This document shows, in pieces, positions 44,459 to 57,930 of a stretch of DNA of 64,000 nucleotides. This stretch comes from Megaleporinus macrocephalus (lineage: Eukaryota; Chordata; Actinopteri; Characiformes; Anostomidae): assembly GCA_021613375.1 (NCBI GenBank), contig CM038727.1, positions 8,593,942 to 8,657,941 of the forward strand, given 5' to 3'. The notes under the pieces are model-generated. The model saw only the letters and a list, made by a program, of their open reading frames with translations, searched no databases and was not told the DNA's origin. Both the position numbers and the translations under genes were made by a program. Within the stretch, counting starts at the first letter, position 1, and every line of letters begins with the position of its first letter.

Positions 44459-47415
44459 ATGCTCTCTATCACTGACTATATCACTGACCTCCGTCACTGA
44501 CTTGCCCTCTATCACTGACTCACCCTCTATCACTGACTTGCCCTCTATCACTGACTAGCCCTCTATCACTGACTCGCTCTTTGTCACTGACTTGCCCTCT
44601 ATCACTGGCTCGCCCTCTATCCCTGAGTTGCCCTTTATCACTGAATAGCCCTCTATCAATGACTTTCTCCATTAATAACTAGCCCTCTATCACTGACTCG
44701 CCATCCGTCACTGACTCGCCCTTTGTCACTGAATAACCCTCTATCAATGAGCCCCCAATAAATAACTAGCCCTCTGTCATTGACTTGCCCTTCATCACTG
44801 ACTTGCCCTCTATCACTGACTCGCCCTCTATCACTGACTCGCCCTTTGTAACTGAATAACCCTCTATCAATGAGTCCCTCCATCAATAACTAGCCCTCTG
44901 TCATTGACTTGCCCTTCATCACTGACTTGCCCTCTATCACTGAGTCGCCCTTTATCACTGACTAGCCCTCTATCAATGACTTTCTCCATTAATAACTAGC
45001 CCTCTATCACTGACTCGCCATCCGTCACTGACTCGCCCTTTGTCACTGAATAACCCTCTATCAATGACTCCCTCCATCAATAACTAGCCCTCTGTCATTG
45101 ACTTGCCCTTCATCACTGACTCGCCCTCTATCACGGACTAGCCCTCTATCACTGACTCGCTCTTTGTTACTGACTTGCCCTCTATCACTGATTCGCCCTC
45201 TATCACTGAATAGCCCTCTATCAATGACTTTCTCCATTAATAACTAGCCCTCTATCACTGACTCGCCATCCGTCACTGACTCGCCCTCTATCACTGAATA
45301 ACCCTCTATCAATGACTCCCTCCATTAATAACTAGCCCTCTGTCATTGACTTGCCCTTCATCACTGACTTGCCCTCTATCACTGACTCGCCCTCTATCAC
45401 TGACTAGCCCTCTATCACTGACTAGCCCTCTATCAATGACTTTCTCCATTAATAACTAGCCCTCTATCACTGACTCGCCCTCTATCACTGACTAGCCCTC
45501 TATCACTGACTTGCTCTTTGTCACTGACTTGCCCTCTATCACTGACTCGCCCTCTATCACTGACTAGCCCTCTATCACTGACTCGCTCTTTGTCACTGAC
45601 TTGCCCTCTATCACTGACTCGCTCTTTGTCACTGACTTGCCCTCTATCACTGACTCGCTCTTTGTCACTGACTTGCCCTCTATCACTGAGTCGCCCTTTA
45701 TCACTGAATAGCCCTCTATCACTGGCTAGCCCTCTATCACTGACTAGCCCTCTATCACTGACTCGCTCTTTGTCACTGACTTGCCCTCTATCACTGACTC
45801 GCTCTTTGTCACTGACTTGCCCTCTATCAATGACTTTCTCCATTAATAACTAGCCCTCTATCACTGACTCGCCATCCGTCACTGACTCGCCCTCTATCAC
45901 TGACTAGCCCTCTATCACTGACTCGCTCTTTGTCACTGACTTGCCCTCTATCACTGATTCGCCCTCTATCCCTGAGTCGCCCTTTATCACTGAATAGCCC
46001 TCTATCAATGACTTTCTCCATTAATAACTAGCCCTCTATCTCTGACTCGCCATCCGTCACTGACTCGCCCTTTGTCACTAAATAACCCTCTATCAATGAC
46101 TCCCTCCATTAATGACTAGCCCTCTATCACTGATTCACCCTCTACCACTGACTCACCCTCTATCATGGACCTCTCCAATGCCGACAACCATCTATCACTG
46201 ACTTGCCCTCTTTCACTGACTCCCTCCATCACTGACTCTCCTATCACTGACTCTATCACAGACAGCCATCTATCATGGACTCCCTCCAACATCAATGACT
46301 CGCCCTCTACCATGGACTCTCTCCAAAGCTGACAGCCCTATATCATTGACTTGCCCTCTTTCACTGACTCCTTCCATCACTGACTCTCCTATCACTGACT
46401 CTATCACAGACAGCCATCTATCATGGACTCCCTCCAACATCAGTGACTCGCCCTCTACCATGGACTCTCTCCAAAGCTGACAGCCCTCTATCACTGACTT
46501 GCCCTCTTTCACTGACTCCTTCCATTACTGACTCTCCTTCTATCACTGACTCTCCCTCTATCACTGACTCTCTCTATCACTGACAGCTGTCTATCATGGA
46601 CTCCCTCCAACACTGACAGCCCTCTATCACTGACTGTCCATCACTGACTCACCCTCTATTACTGACTCTCCCTTTATCACTGAATAGCCCTCTATCAATG
46701 ACTCCCTCCATCAATGACTGGCCCTCTATCACTGACTCGCCCTTTATCACTGACTCTGTCCATTACTGACTCAAACTCCCTCTAACACTGACAGCCCTCT
46801 ATTACTGACTCCCTCTGTCACTGACTCACGCTCTATCACAAACTCCCTCTAACACTGACAGCCCTCTATTACTGACTCCCTCTGTCACTGACTCACGCTC
46901 TATCACAAACTCCCTCTAACACTGACAGCCCTCTATCACTGACTCCCTCTGTCACTGACTCGCACTCTATCACAAACTCCCTCTAACACTGACAGCCCTC
47001 TATCACTGACTCCCTCTGTCACTGACTCGCACTCTATCACAAACTCCCTCTAACACTGAGAGCCCTCTATCACTGACTCCCTCTGTCACTGACTCACACT
47101 CTATCACAAACTCCCTCTAACACTGAGAGCCCTCTATTACTGACTCCCTCTGTCACTGACTCACACTCTATCACAAACTCTCTCTAACACTGAGAGCCCT
47201 CTATTACTGACTCCCTCTGTCACTGACTCGCACTCTATCACAAACTCCCTCTAACACTGACAGCCCTCTATTACTGACTCCCTCTGTCACTGACTCCCCC
47301 TCTATCCCTGACTTCCTCCATCACTGACAGCCCTCTATCACTGACTCCCCCTCTATCCCTGACTTCCTCCATCACTGACTATGCCTCTATCCCTGACTTC
47401 CTCTATCACTGACTT
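44459..47415. repeat. 18-bp satellite block (CCCTCTATCACTGACTCG), about 160 units
   Basis: Tandem 18-mers with variants (TATCACTGACTAG, TTTGTCACTGACTTG, CATCCGTCACTGACTCG). Higher-order structure is clear: a marker AATGACTTTCTCCATTAATA recurs at 44657, 44973, 45224, 45436, 45830 and 46010. Because 18 is a multiple of three, open frames run on both strands (e.g. SDRGQVSDKERV on minus, LSLTCPLSLTR on plus). These are artefacts. Confidence 0.95.
46791..47280. repeat. 67-bp higher-order repeat within the satellite
   Basis: ACAGCCCTCTATTACTGACT, CCCTCTGTCACTGACTC, CACTCTATCACAAACTCCC, TCTAACACTG repeats with an exact spacing of 67 bases (measured at 46791, 46858, 46925, 46992). About 7 copies. 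Confidence 0.9.
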
Positions 47416-47829
47416 CCCAGATAAAATTTTGCTTTTGAATTTGTGTCTATTAGTAAACGGGCGCTGGCTTAATGGACATATAACTGATTGAGGGAGGCAG
47501 GAATTCTGCAGTGAGTCTCTTTAAGATACATGCAGTTCTGAACGTACTGAGGACAACCATGACCTACTTATGAAACCGTACGGTGATGTAATTTACCGGC
47601 ATAGCGCATCGTATCAGTACATTGTCCAGCCCTGAAAAACTGAAAAACATTTAGTTGTGATTCATCTCAAAAGACCTTTGATCATTTGTGACTGTTTCAC
47701 ACGGCTCACACGGCACTGTCAAGCTATTAACTGCTGGATCGATGCTGCATGTGACTCGGACCAGCCACAGCAGAAGGGACATCACCAGAAAAAGGTCCAC
47801 AAACACCTACACCCACCAATCACTTAGTA

Positions 47830-48045
47830 ACACCTTCTTTTATCAGCTCCACTGACCGTATAGGATTTATTTATAGATCTACAATTACAGACTGTAGTCC
47901 ACCAGCTTCTCTGTATACTTTGTGACCCTGTTGTTCAATGGTCAAGACTCCCACAGGACCACCACAGAGCAGATACTATTAGGAAGGTGGATCATTCTCA
48001 GCACTGCAGTAAGACTGACATGGTGGTGGGGTGTTAGAGCAGTGC
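47830..48045. mobile_element. Partial copy of the 31795 foldback MITE
   Basis: Shares TATCAGCTCCACTGACC(A/G)TAT, ACAGACTGTAGTCCACC, TTCTCTGTATACTTTGTGAC and ACAGGACCACCACAGAGCAG. Confidence 0.7.
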
Positions 48046-48129
48046 TGCTGAAGTAACAAATACTTTGTTACCCTACTTAGAGATTTTGGTTATTAATACT
48101 TTGCTGGAGTAATTATTTTTCAGATGACT

Positions 48130-49985
48130 TTTTATTTCTACTCCTTACATTTACACTCCATTATCAGTACTTTCTACTCCTTACATTTACGCTCCATTAT
48201 CAGTACTTTCTACTCCTTACATTTACACTCCATTATCAGTACTTTCTACTCCTTACATTTACACTCCATTATCAGTACTTTCTACTCCTTACATTTACAC
48301 TCCATTATCAGTACTTTCTACTCCTTACATTTACACTCTATTATCAGTACTTTCTACTCCTTACATTTACACTCCATTATCAGTACTTTCTACTCCTTAC
48401 ATTTACACTCTATTATCAGTACTTTCTACTCCTTACATTTACACTCCATTATCAGTACTTTCTACTCCTTACATTTACATTCCATTATCTGTACTTTCTA
48501 CTCCTTACATTTACACTCCATTATCAGTACCTTCTACTCCTTACATTTACACTCCATTATCAGTACTTTCTACTCCTTACATTTACACTCTATTATCAGT
48601 ACTTTCTACTCCTTACATTTACACTCCATTATCAGTACTTTCTACTCCTTACATTTACACCCTATTATCAGTACTTTCTACTCCTTACATTTACACTCCA
48701 TTATCAGTACTTTCTACTCCTTACATTTACATTCCATTATCTGTACTTTCTACTACTTATATTTACACTCCATTATCAGTACTTTCTACTCCTTACATTT
48801 ACACTCCATTATCAGTACTTTCTACTCCTTACATTTACACTCCATTATCTGTACTTTCTACTACTTACATTTACACTCCATTATCAGTACTTTCTACTCC
48901 TTACATTTACACTCCATGTCAGTACTATCTACTCCTTACATTTACACTCCATGTCAGTACTATCTACTCCTTACATTTACACTCCATTATCTGTACTTTC
49001 TACTACTTACATTTACACTCCATTATCAGTACTTTCTACTACTTACATTTACACTCCATTATCAGTACTTTCTACTCCTTACATTTACACTCCATTATCA
49101 GTACTTTCTACTCCTTACATTTACACTCCATTATCTGTACTTTCTACTCCTTACATTTACATTCCATTATCTGTACTTCCTACTCCTTATATTTACACTC
49201 CATTATCAGTACTTTCTACTCCTTACATTTACACTCCATTATCAGTACTTTCTACTCCCTACATTTACACTCCATTATCAGTACTTTCTACTCCTTACAT
49301 TTACACTCCATTATCAGTACTTTCTACTCCTTACATTTACACTCCATTATCTGTACTTTCTACTCCTTACATTTACACTCCATTATCTGTACTTTCTACT
49401 CCTTACATTTACACTCCATTATCTGTACTTTCTACTCCTTACATTTACACTCCATTATCAGTACTTTCTACTCCTTACATTTACACTCCATTATCTGTAC
49501 TTTCTACTCCTTACATTGACACTCCATTATCAGTACTTTCTACTCCTTACATTTACACTCCGTTATCAGTACTTTCTACTCCTTACATTTACACTCCATT
49601 ATCAGTACTTTCTACTCCTTACATTTACACTCCATTATCAGTACTTTCTACTCCTTACATTTACACTCCATTATCTGTACTTTCTACTCCTTACATTTAC
49701 ACTCCATTATCTGTACTTTCTACTCCTTACATTTACACTCCATTATCAGTACTTTCTACTCCTTACATTTACACACCATTATCTGTACATTCTACTCCTT
49801 ACATTTACACTCCATTATCAGTACTTTCTACTCCTTACATTTACACTCCATTATCAGTACTTTCTACTCCTTACATTTACAGTCCATTATCAGTACTTTC
49901 TACTCCTTACATTTACAGTCCATTATCAGTACTTTCTACTCCTTACATTTACACTCCATTATCTGTACTTTCTATTCCTTACATT
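48130..49985. repeat. 36-bp minisatellite, about 51 units
   Basis: Unit: TACTTTCTACTCCTTACATT + TACACTCCATTATCAG, main variant TATCTG. Two shortened units (loss of ATTA near 48915 and 48950) shift phase. This ends one register (STFYSLHLHSII) and opens another (VLSTPYIYTPLS), giving 621- and 397-codon frames that are artefacts. Confidence 0.95.
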
Positions 49986-50144
49986 TTAAACATAGTCTCG
50001 TTACTCCTATTTCATTTCAGATTGTTTTCATTCATGTACATTTACATTCCAGTAAAGATTATTGATTACATGCCTTTGAAGTTTGACTTTTTGCACCATT
50101 ACAATACTTATAGACAACTAGTCATCATATCTTCTGCTCCATGA

Positions 50145-50569
50145 AACACATGTTAATGTTCAGTAGTAACAGATATGCTTCTTTAATATATTTACATTGT
50201 ACTAAACTACATTCATGTTCAATGGGCGTATATGTGGCTGGAACAGGAAGCCTAGCGCATCCCAAATTAATCAACATTAACATTTTAATATAACATTATA
50301 ATCATTATGGCTTTTAGAAGAATGGGGTATTTGGGGAGGTGGGCTAGTGCACTATAGACCCCTATGGTGCGGCCTAAGCTTTTGTCCTTAATGGCATTTT
50401 TTCCTTAAATTACTTTTACTTTTATAGTTTAAGTAGTTTTAAAAGCAGTGCTTTTACACTTTTACTGGAGTAAAAAGCTTCAGTTGATACTTCAGCTTCT
50501 ACAAAAGTATTTTAAACACTAGTATCTATACTTCTACCTGAGTAATGAATGTGAATACCTTTGACACCT
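50145..50569. other. Spacer, nothing recognised
   Basis: AT-rich; related to the flanking AGTACTTTT-type repeat but without clear ends. Confidence 0.35.
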
Positions 50570-51095
50570 TTTCAAGTGCAAAAATTGTGTACATGTAGTA
50601 AAGTATAAGTATTATGTTAGGCTTACTTGAAGAATACTTTCAAGTACAGTTTAAAAACAACTAGTAGTTTACTAGTAGTTTACTGACAGTGTACTTTAAA
50701 GTGTATGTTTATAAACTAAAAAGTGCAATAGCAGTATGTAACCTATTAGCTAAAGCTGGCATGTGTGTTGGTTGGTGAGCTGCTGGTTCCTCTCTGTATG
50801 GAGTTTGTATTGTCTCCCAGTTTGATGAGAATGAACTAACTAGTAAACTAACAGTAGACCTATTAGTTTACATTTAGTGTAGTTGTAGTACAAAAGATGT
50901 ATACTAGTTAAAAGTATACTACCTTTTCTAAACTAAATATCACTTTTATAAACTAAAACGTGGCCAATTTAGTCCAAAGTATTTAAATAGTACACATACA
51001 ACTTTACTACTAGTACCTTGATATTAGTATACTTACTTCAAGTATACTTGGGAAAAAAACTTTAACTTTACTTTTTTTAAAACTTTTTTGTAAGG
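50570..51095. mobile_element. AAGTATACTT-type MITE, second copy
   Basis: AGTAAAGTATAAGTATTATG, TTTCAAGTACAGTTT, AGTATACTTACTTCAAGTAT and an end TTTTTTGTAAGG match 8388-9072. The left terminus is degraded. Confidence 0.55.
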
Positions 51096-52999
51096 TGTAC
51101 CCTTGGGGGCACCACCCTAAAGAGTGTAAAGAGAGATTCAAGCTAAAATAGCCTCTCTTGGCACTATTTATTGCTAAATCAGCTCTATTAGCGGAGCGGA
51201 TAGAAAAGTGTTGCTTCTCTATTTCACACTTGGCTACTTCTAAATTGTGGAACCTACATGCATCGGTACTTCCTTGAAAGCTATGTAAGGCTAAATTAGA
51301 GCTAAAGTAGATCTTGCAACAGTTGCAGGTGGCACAACTTTGCGAGGCAAGTTGCACGAAACAGCTAATCAAAAAATGCAGGTTGGGCTGATTTTACCAA
51401 ACTAACGGACTAGCTGTGTTAACTCGCCGGTCAGTGGTAACAGCTCTTCATTCTTCTTTCTTACGCCACTCTTATTGCGATGTGTGCAGCTTAATTCGTT
51501 TTCTCTATTGTTGGGCTTGTTGTTGGCATATAAAACAGGATAAGCATGGCATCAACTAGCCTGTAACTGTAATCGGTATGGTCTGTATTCTCGGCAGCCA
51601 TCTTTGCAATGCTGAAGGGCAGTTACTGCCAGCCATACAAGACCAGACTGCTCTCTCTTTTAATAGAGAGGCCAAAACACTCAAAACTGAAGGTTACTTT
51701 CCATCCATCCCACTAGGGGGGTCACGGGGGGAGCCAATCCCAGTGTCATAAGGCGAAGGCGGGGTACACCCATGGCTGGATTGCTGACCGGGCCAGTGGG
51801 GCCAGCGCCCGGGGGCCCTTGAGGTCAGGGGGCCCCCCAGGGGCCTTTGCCCAAAACATTTTGCGATGCCTATCAACATTTATAATACAATATATTTTTA
51901 TTTCCGAGGGCCCTCCATTTTAAGGATCCTCTGACTTTTAGGGACTTTGACACCAGGGCCTCTTGGGGGTCCTAGCCATGCTTTTGGGGACCCTAGCCAT
52001 GCTTTTGGGCCCTTTATGAAAATGGACGAATCGTTGTGGCACTGCTCTGACTTCGACTTCTGCCTATTAGGGGTCCTAGGAAAGAGGGGGGCATAATTTT
52101 AGAGGGCCCTTGTTTTGAAAGCTTTAAAGCTTGAAACTTTAACATAGACAGATAGAACCAACTTATATATCGTCACTGTTTAAAGAAAAACATGTATCTT
52201 TGTTATTGTTGTTTTTTATTTTTCTACCTCATTTGAACACAACAGCTGTGGTTTACATTGTCTGAAAGTTTTATGATGAATGGATCAATAGAAATGCTTC
52301 AAAATAAAATAGAAAAAATTCTGGTTCCATTGACTTCCATTTAAAAGGAACAAGGATTTTCGTCTCTGCCATTTACATGTTTTTCTATGAACAAAAAACA
52401 CACATATAGATTATGGTAAAAAATATACAAACATGTAAAAAAAAGATATCTTTACATAAAAAATACAAGCTAATGGAGTAACTGAGGGTGTTGCATGCAA
52501 CTCAAGTTGCATGAAAAGCATGTTGCAGGCAGTTCATAACGAACAACTAGTTGCATGAAAGTTCCACAGCCCCGAATGCAGTTATTTGTGCTTTTCTTCG
52601 CTGTAGTGGACGTCTTTCCACTTGAATTCACCCGAGGATTGCTGGAGGTCTTCGATCAAACGCTAAAAGTTCCAGCACTGAAGACTCATCCAGCCTGTCG
52701 TTCATCCATGTTCCAGGCTGTTAACCAGCCAGTGTAATCGTACCCAGATTGAAGTGCATAGAACCGTTTTTTAATTTAATTCTACCTCTGCTGCCATAAA
52801 CAAAGCAAAATAAATTTAAGATATGAAATAAGCATTCGTATTTACATTTTACATGTGAAAGGTTAACGAGATAGAAGTTCATATTGTTCAGCCCAAACTG
52901 TACGCGCTCACAAGTTGATACTCTCTACCCAGCAACTGCGGGCAATCTTGACCACAGCTAATGCATGAAACTCTTTTTCAACAAAAGGGTTTAGTAGAC
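51096..52999. other. Spacer downstream of the SH2 adaptor gene
   Basis: Includes a LINE-tail fragment (51690-51780, minus), a G-rich stretch of GGGGCC words (51780-51960) and an inverted copy of the TCTATTGGTCCAT-type repeat (about 52140-52350). ATTAAA at 52769-52776 (minus) could be the adaptor gene's poly(A) signal. The 60-codon frame at 52555-52737 is unsupported. Confidence 0.4.
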
Positions 53000-53040
53000 T
53001 CAATCTGGAAGCACGACCACATATTCAGACGACTCCACAT
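53000..53040 (-). CDS. sh2d1b: sh2d1b-like exon 4 (last coding)
   Basis: Only 41 bases: [13 protein letters not shown] and TGA. Acceptor is a CT-rich tract ending TTTCTCAG. The match of EYVVVLP to the EAT-2 C-terminus makes this tiny exon convincing. Confidence 0.8.
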
Positions 53041-56000
53041 CTGAGAAAGAGAGAGAGATAGAGTAGGTCAGACATCAGCAATACGTCTAACTTTAGAAAG
53101 AAAACCAACTCTAGGCCTAGTTCTGGAGGCCCCATACCCTATCCAACTATTTAGCCCATAAAAGGCCCATTATTGACTTCAAATCAGAGTCAGAAGCTGG
53201 GAAAGTACTAAAATGGGTAGGATGGTGGGCCTTCAGGACTAGGGGAAGAGGATCTGACTCACTTTCATAGTCATGGGCATCGGCAGAATCGTCGACTTGG
53301 TCTGGCTCCATTTGTTTCCTCTTGACCGAGTACCGCAGGCGTGTGGCCAGACCTTGATTTTTCTTCTTATAGTGACGGATAAGCTCCAGCAGGGTTTTGA
53401 AATAGAGCTCCTGTGCCCCTGCGCTGGTCTGAAAAGACAAACGGCGTCCTCATATTAAAGGCCGAATCGCTTTAAAGGCTCGCTCCAGCAAATCTGTCTG
53501 AAGCACACGGCTGATTAACACTGACACCTGTATTTACCCAAAAGCTTCATCACCTGCCTACACTGGCTCTCAAACGTGTTTGTAGGCAGGGGGGTATTCA
53601 GATCTTTATAAGAAAGCACACTGGAACTGTTTTTCATGCTGGTTGACCAGACCGAGAAGAGTTTGAAACACTGGTGTAGACCTTTAAAGTGGAAAGTGGA
53701 ACGCAGACTGAAGACCCATCTATTTCTGAAGCACTTAATAGCACTGATCTACTGAAGCATTGGTATAAACCATAATTGCACTTCATGTTCTGGGAACACT
53801 GGGTAAGTATTGCACTGATACTGTATGTAGTCTTGTATATATTCTCTTCTTTGTAGGTGTTCCAGTCTTGCTAGGTATTGCACTGTTGTCTTCTTTCTAG
53901 GTATCAGTACTGGCACTTTTTATAGCAGTGTTTGAGTAGAAGAGTAGAAGACCAGTTTGTACTAGATAGAGATACATACCCTGACTGAACACATAGCACT
54001 TATGTAAGTCGCTCTGGATAAGAGCATCTGCTAAATGCCGTAAATGTAAATGGAATTCCACCCATTTTTCCAAATTTGTGTAAATTAAAGGTTATTATGT
54101 TTACAAAGTCGTTGAGAGTGGTTTGGTATGAAACGCTCTGTTCTACTGAAACATGCCGAGTCAGAATTGTTCACAGTGGTGGTGATGGGAACCACCTCTA
54201 AAAGCTCTTTCACGGAAAGTCATCACATGAAATAGTTCTGAAGAAGCTGCCAGATGTCCGAGATGCTGTTTTACAGAAGTTCTGTGAAACTTCATTTATT
54301 GCACTGAATGGTGTTAATGCACATGAATGGTGTTCTAAGGCAATACAGTTCCCAAAGGCAAAATCAAGAAACTGGGCCAAAGTTCTGGGTGGCTTCAGCT
54401 GCTGAGGCTTGAAGCCAGACCCCCCCTTACCAAGCCAAGATTGAGTACGATTTTGTGAGAGATGGAGTAGCTGGGGAGGTGGTGGGGTGCGAATATCATC
54501 ATGAGTAGGTGAGGGCAGTGGAGTGCTTTATGGAGTGGTTAATGGCTATATTTGAGTTGTAGACATGGTGAGCCCGGTTCTATTTACAGCCACTGTATGT
54601 ATCATCGTTGTCCAGTGAAAAACAAGTATCCCAAAGTAGTAACTTTTAGAGCATTTCTATTGGTCCATTCATTATGAAATTTACACATAATGTAAACAGC
54701 AGCTTATATATCCATCCATCCATTATCTTCCACTTAATCCCGCTAGTCGGGGTCAAGCGGGGTCTGAAGCCAATCCCAGCGTCATCGCTACACCATGGAC
54801 AGGTCGCCAGTGCATCGCATGGCCAACGCTCACTCACACACTCACTCACTCTCACCTACAGGTAATTTAGAGTCAACCTAACATGCATGTGTTTGGACTG
54901 TGGGAGGAAACCAGAGTACCCAGAGGAAACCCACTCAAGCACGAGGAGAACATACACACTCCACACAGAACCACCCCGACCGAGAATCCAACCCAGATCA
55001 TCTTCCTGTGAGGCGACAGTGCTAACAGCTTACACATTATATATATATATACTACTGCTCAAAAGTTTAGGATCACTTTAGCATTTCATTTCATGCAATT
55101 TTCATGCAATACATGCAATTTTTCATGCAATCCACAAACAATATTGTCCAATACTGTTTGACCAGAGGAGGATGGGTCTCCCCTTGTGAGTCTGGTTCCT
55201 CCCAAGGTTTCTTCCTCCAGTTGAGGGAGTTTTTCCTTGCCACTGTTGCCTCTGGCTTGCTCACTGGGGGATATATGTTATAACTGTTTTCAAAACTCTG
55301 TAAAGCTGCTTTGAGACAACATCGTTGTAAAAAGCGCTATATAAATAAATTGACTTGACTTGACTTGACATTTTACAATTAATTTAAGTGTATCAGATGA
55401 TTTTTAAAGAATAAAAATGTTTGTATTAAAGTCTATTATTGTATAGAGGCTTATTTTGCATATAGTTCTATTATCAGTAATTCTCAGTCCTCTGTCTAAA
55501 TCTCCTGGTACGACCGCCAATCCAAGTTAAGGATGTTATTGGACTAATTTGTTGTTAGGACACTCTTGCTCAATTGTGATCACAGCTGAAAAACATTCTA
55601 CTAATAAGTGAGTATAAAAGGGAGAACAACATTCTAGGTTAGTTTAGTATCTGAAGATCAGCAGTTGGTGGCTTGCTGACCGACTCAAAATGACCAGAAA
55701 GAAACAACTTTCTTTAGAGACCCGTCAGTCCATTGTTGTGTTAAGGAAAAAGATACTCCATTGAAAACAAGAACATTTCACTGTGATCCCAAACTTTTGA
55801 GCGGTAGTATATGTGACTGTCAAAATGGTGGTCAATTCGGTGCCCGGCATGTACCACATCACTGTGAACGCCTCTGACAACAGGCAGCGTATTCACTACT
55901 GTTTCAATATCTTTCCGTGAGTGAGATTTTAGTGGAGGACGTCTGGTTCCCATCACCAACACTGCGAGCGATTCTGACACTATGTTTCTGTTAAACAGTG

Positions 56001-56616
56001 TACTGCGGATCAAACCCCTCTGAACAACTTAACAGCTCTATCATGCATAAGTTCTTTCGGGGGGTGGCGGGGTGGTAGTAAAATTACATACGCACATAAC
56101 AAATAAGCTTACACACTACAAAGTTCAACTGGCATGTGACTGTTGCAAAAGAGTTCGTTTTGTCTCACCTACCTGTAAAGTGTAATATCCTGTATGGGTT
56201 TGTAGGATCCTGTAAGTGTACACGATCTTCTGTTTGCTGTAAGAACCGAGAACAGACACTGGTTCAAGCCGAGGCCTCCACAGGGCACATGCACAGAACA
56301 GCACGGTAGCATTTAACTTGGCATGGCTGGTTTTTCTGGGCTGCTCCCAGCACGTTGCAAATAACCTTAGTTTTAAAGTGTGAACACCGGAATGCTGTGT
56401 TGTGTTACCAGCACGTAACATCGTGATAACACAATCGCACAATCAGACCTCCTCTGATAACCTGATAGTCAGAGGAACTCTAACAACACATTTTTATCAT
56501 AGACTTTTTCTGCTACTTGACATCACAGCAAACACTAGAAAAGCAGAAGCAGGTACTGAATCTGAAACGGAGTAGTGTTAGGGTTACTAAATGCTCCAAA
56601 CTAGATTCCTACATTA

Positions 56617-56686
<70 letters not shown>

Positions 56687-56759
56687 AGAGAGAGAGAGAG
56701 AGAAATCTTCTGTGCATCTTCACACTTGCTTCACAGAAGGTACATAGATATATATAGAT

Positions 56760-56832
<73 letters not shown>

Positions 56833-57843
56833 CAGATAGAGAAAGGAGAGAGAGAGAGAAATCTTCTGTGCATCTTCCAGTACTTGCTTTTGAAGGGTAA
56901 TTCCACTCATTTTTCTAAATTTCTGAAAATTTAGATTTTCTGTTTGTGTAAAAAAAAATATCTGGGCAATGATAGAAGGAGGTGAATGGACTCAAGTTTA
57001 GCAATATGGAGCACTCATGTCTGACTGTGACTTGTCTGAACTTTAGTTCCCTTCACAAGTTGGGGGCCGGTTTGACCCACTATGCTGCTTCAAAATGCAG
57101 GGAAGATTCGTCTCGGCCCGGCACCCGATTGGTGGAGCGTACTGCCTGTCCGAACACAAACTGAAGACTAATCTCTTTGTGGTGCACTCAAGTGCATTTT
57201 CTCGTTATTGCTCCTTCATCATTTTCTTATCTTTCTTTCTACGTATCAACACCGGCTTTTGTTTCCAGCCATGTCTGAGCGTGAGAGCAGTTAGGACTCG
57301 TCACCGAAACTCCAAGTATCTCCAAAATAGTAACTTTACAGGAGAGGCCGAAAACGTGAAAAAGTGATTCCAGGTGATTTTGGAGCATTTCTATTGGTTC
57401 ATCACAAAACTTTCACAGGACATGAAGACAAAAATGGATATGCACGTTTTTCTTTGGACAGCGAAGATATGAGTGGACGACAAAGCAATAGAACAGAGTC
57501 TTCTACAAATGTGAATACGTGCACAATCAATAACATTTAAACAAACTAAAAAATGGCACAGCTGCATGCAAATGTTTGGGTGCCCTCAAAGCGTGAACAA
57601 AACTGAACACACCCTGTACAGTCGTCTGCACAAGTCGCTGTCCAATTAAAAACATGTATATCCATTTTTGTGGATTTCTATTTTTCTACATCAATTGAAT
57701 GCAGCAGCTGCTGCTTACATGGTTGGCAAATTTCATGATGAATGGACCAATAGAAATGCTCCAAAATAGCTTGGAAATAATTCTGGTTCCATTGACTTCT
57801 ATTGAAAAGGAAGACAGTTTTTGGCCTCTACTGTAAAGTTGCA

Positions 57844-57930
<87 letters not shown>

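Noticed and set aside
44656..46512. Overlapping frames on both strands (SDRGQVSDKERV, LSLTCPLSLTR)
   Set aside because: Artefacts of the 18-bp satellite; open on both strands at once.
48124..50144. 621- and 397-codon frames on + (STFYSLHLHSII, VLSTPYIYTPLS)
   Set aside because: Products of the 36-bp minisatellite, a multiple of three without stops.
52555..52737. 60-codon frame with hydrophobic start
   Set aside because: No splice signals, domain or conservation evidence; downstream of the SH2 gene on the opposite strand.
53147..53262. Read-through extension of the SH2 adaptor exon 3 ([12 protein letters not shown]...)
   Set aside because: A clear GTGAGT donor and a matching EAT-2-like last exon at 53040-53000 explain the C-terminus better.
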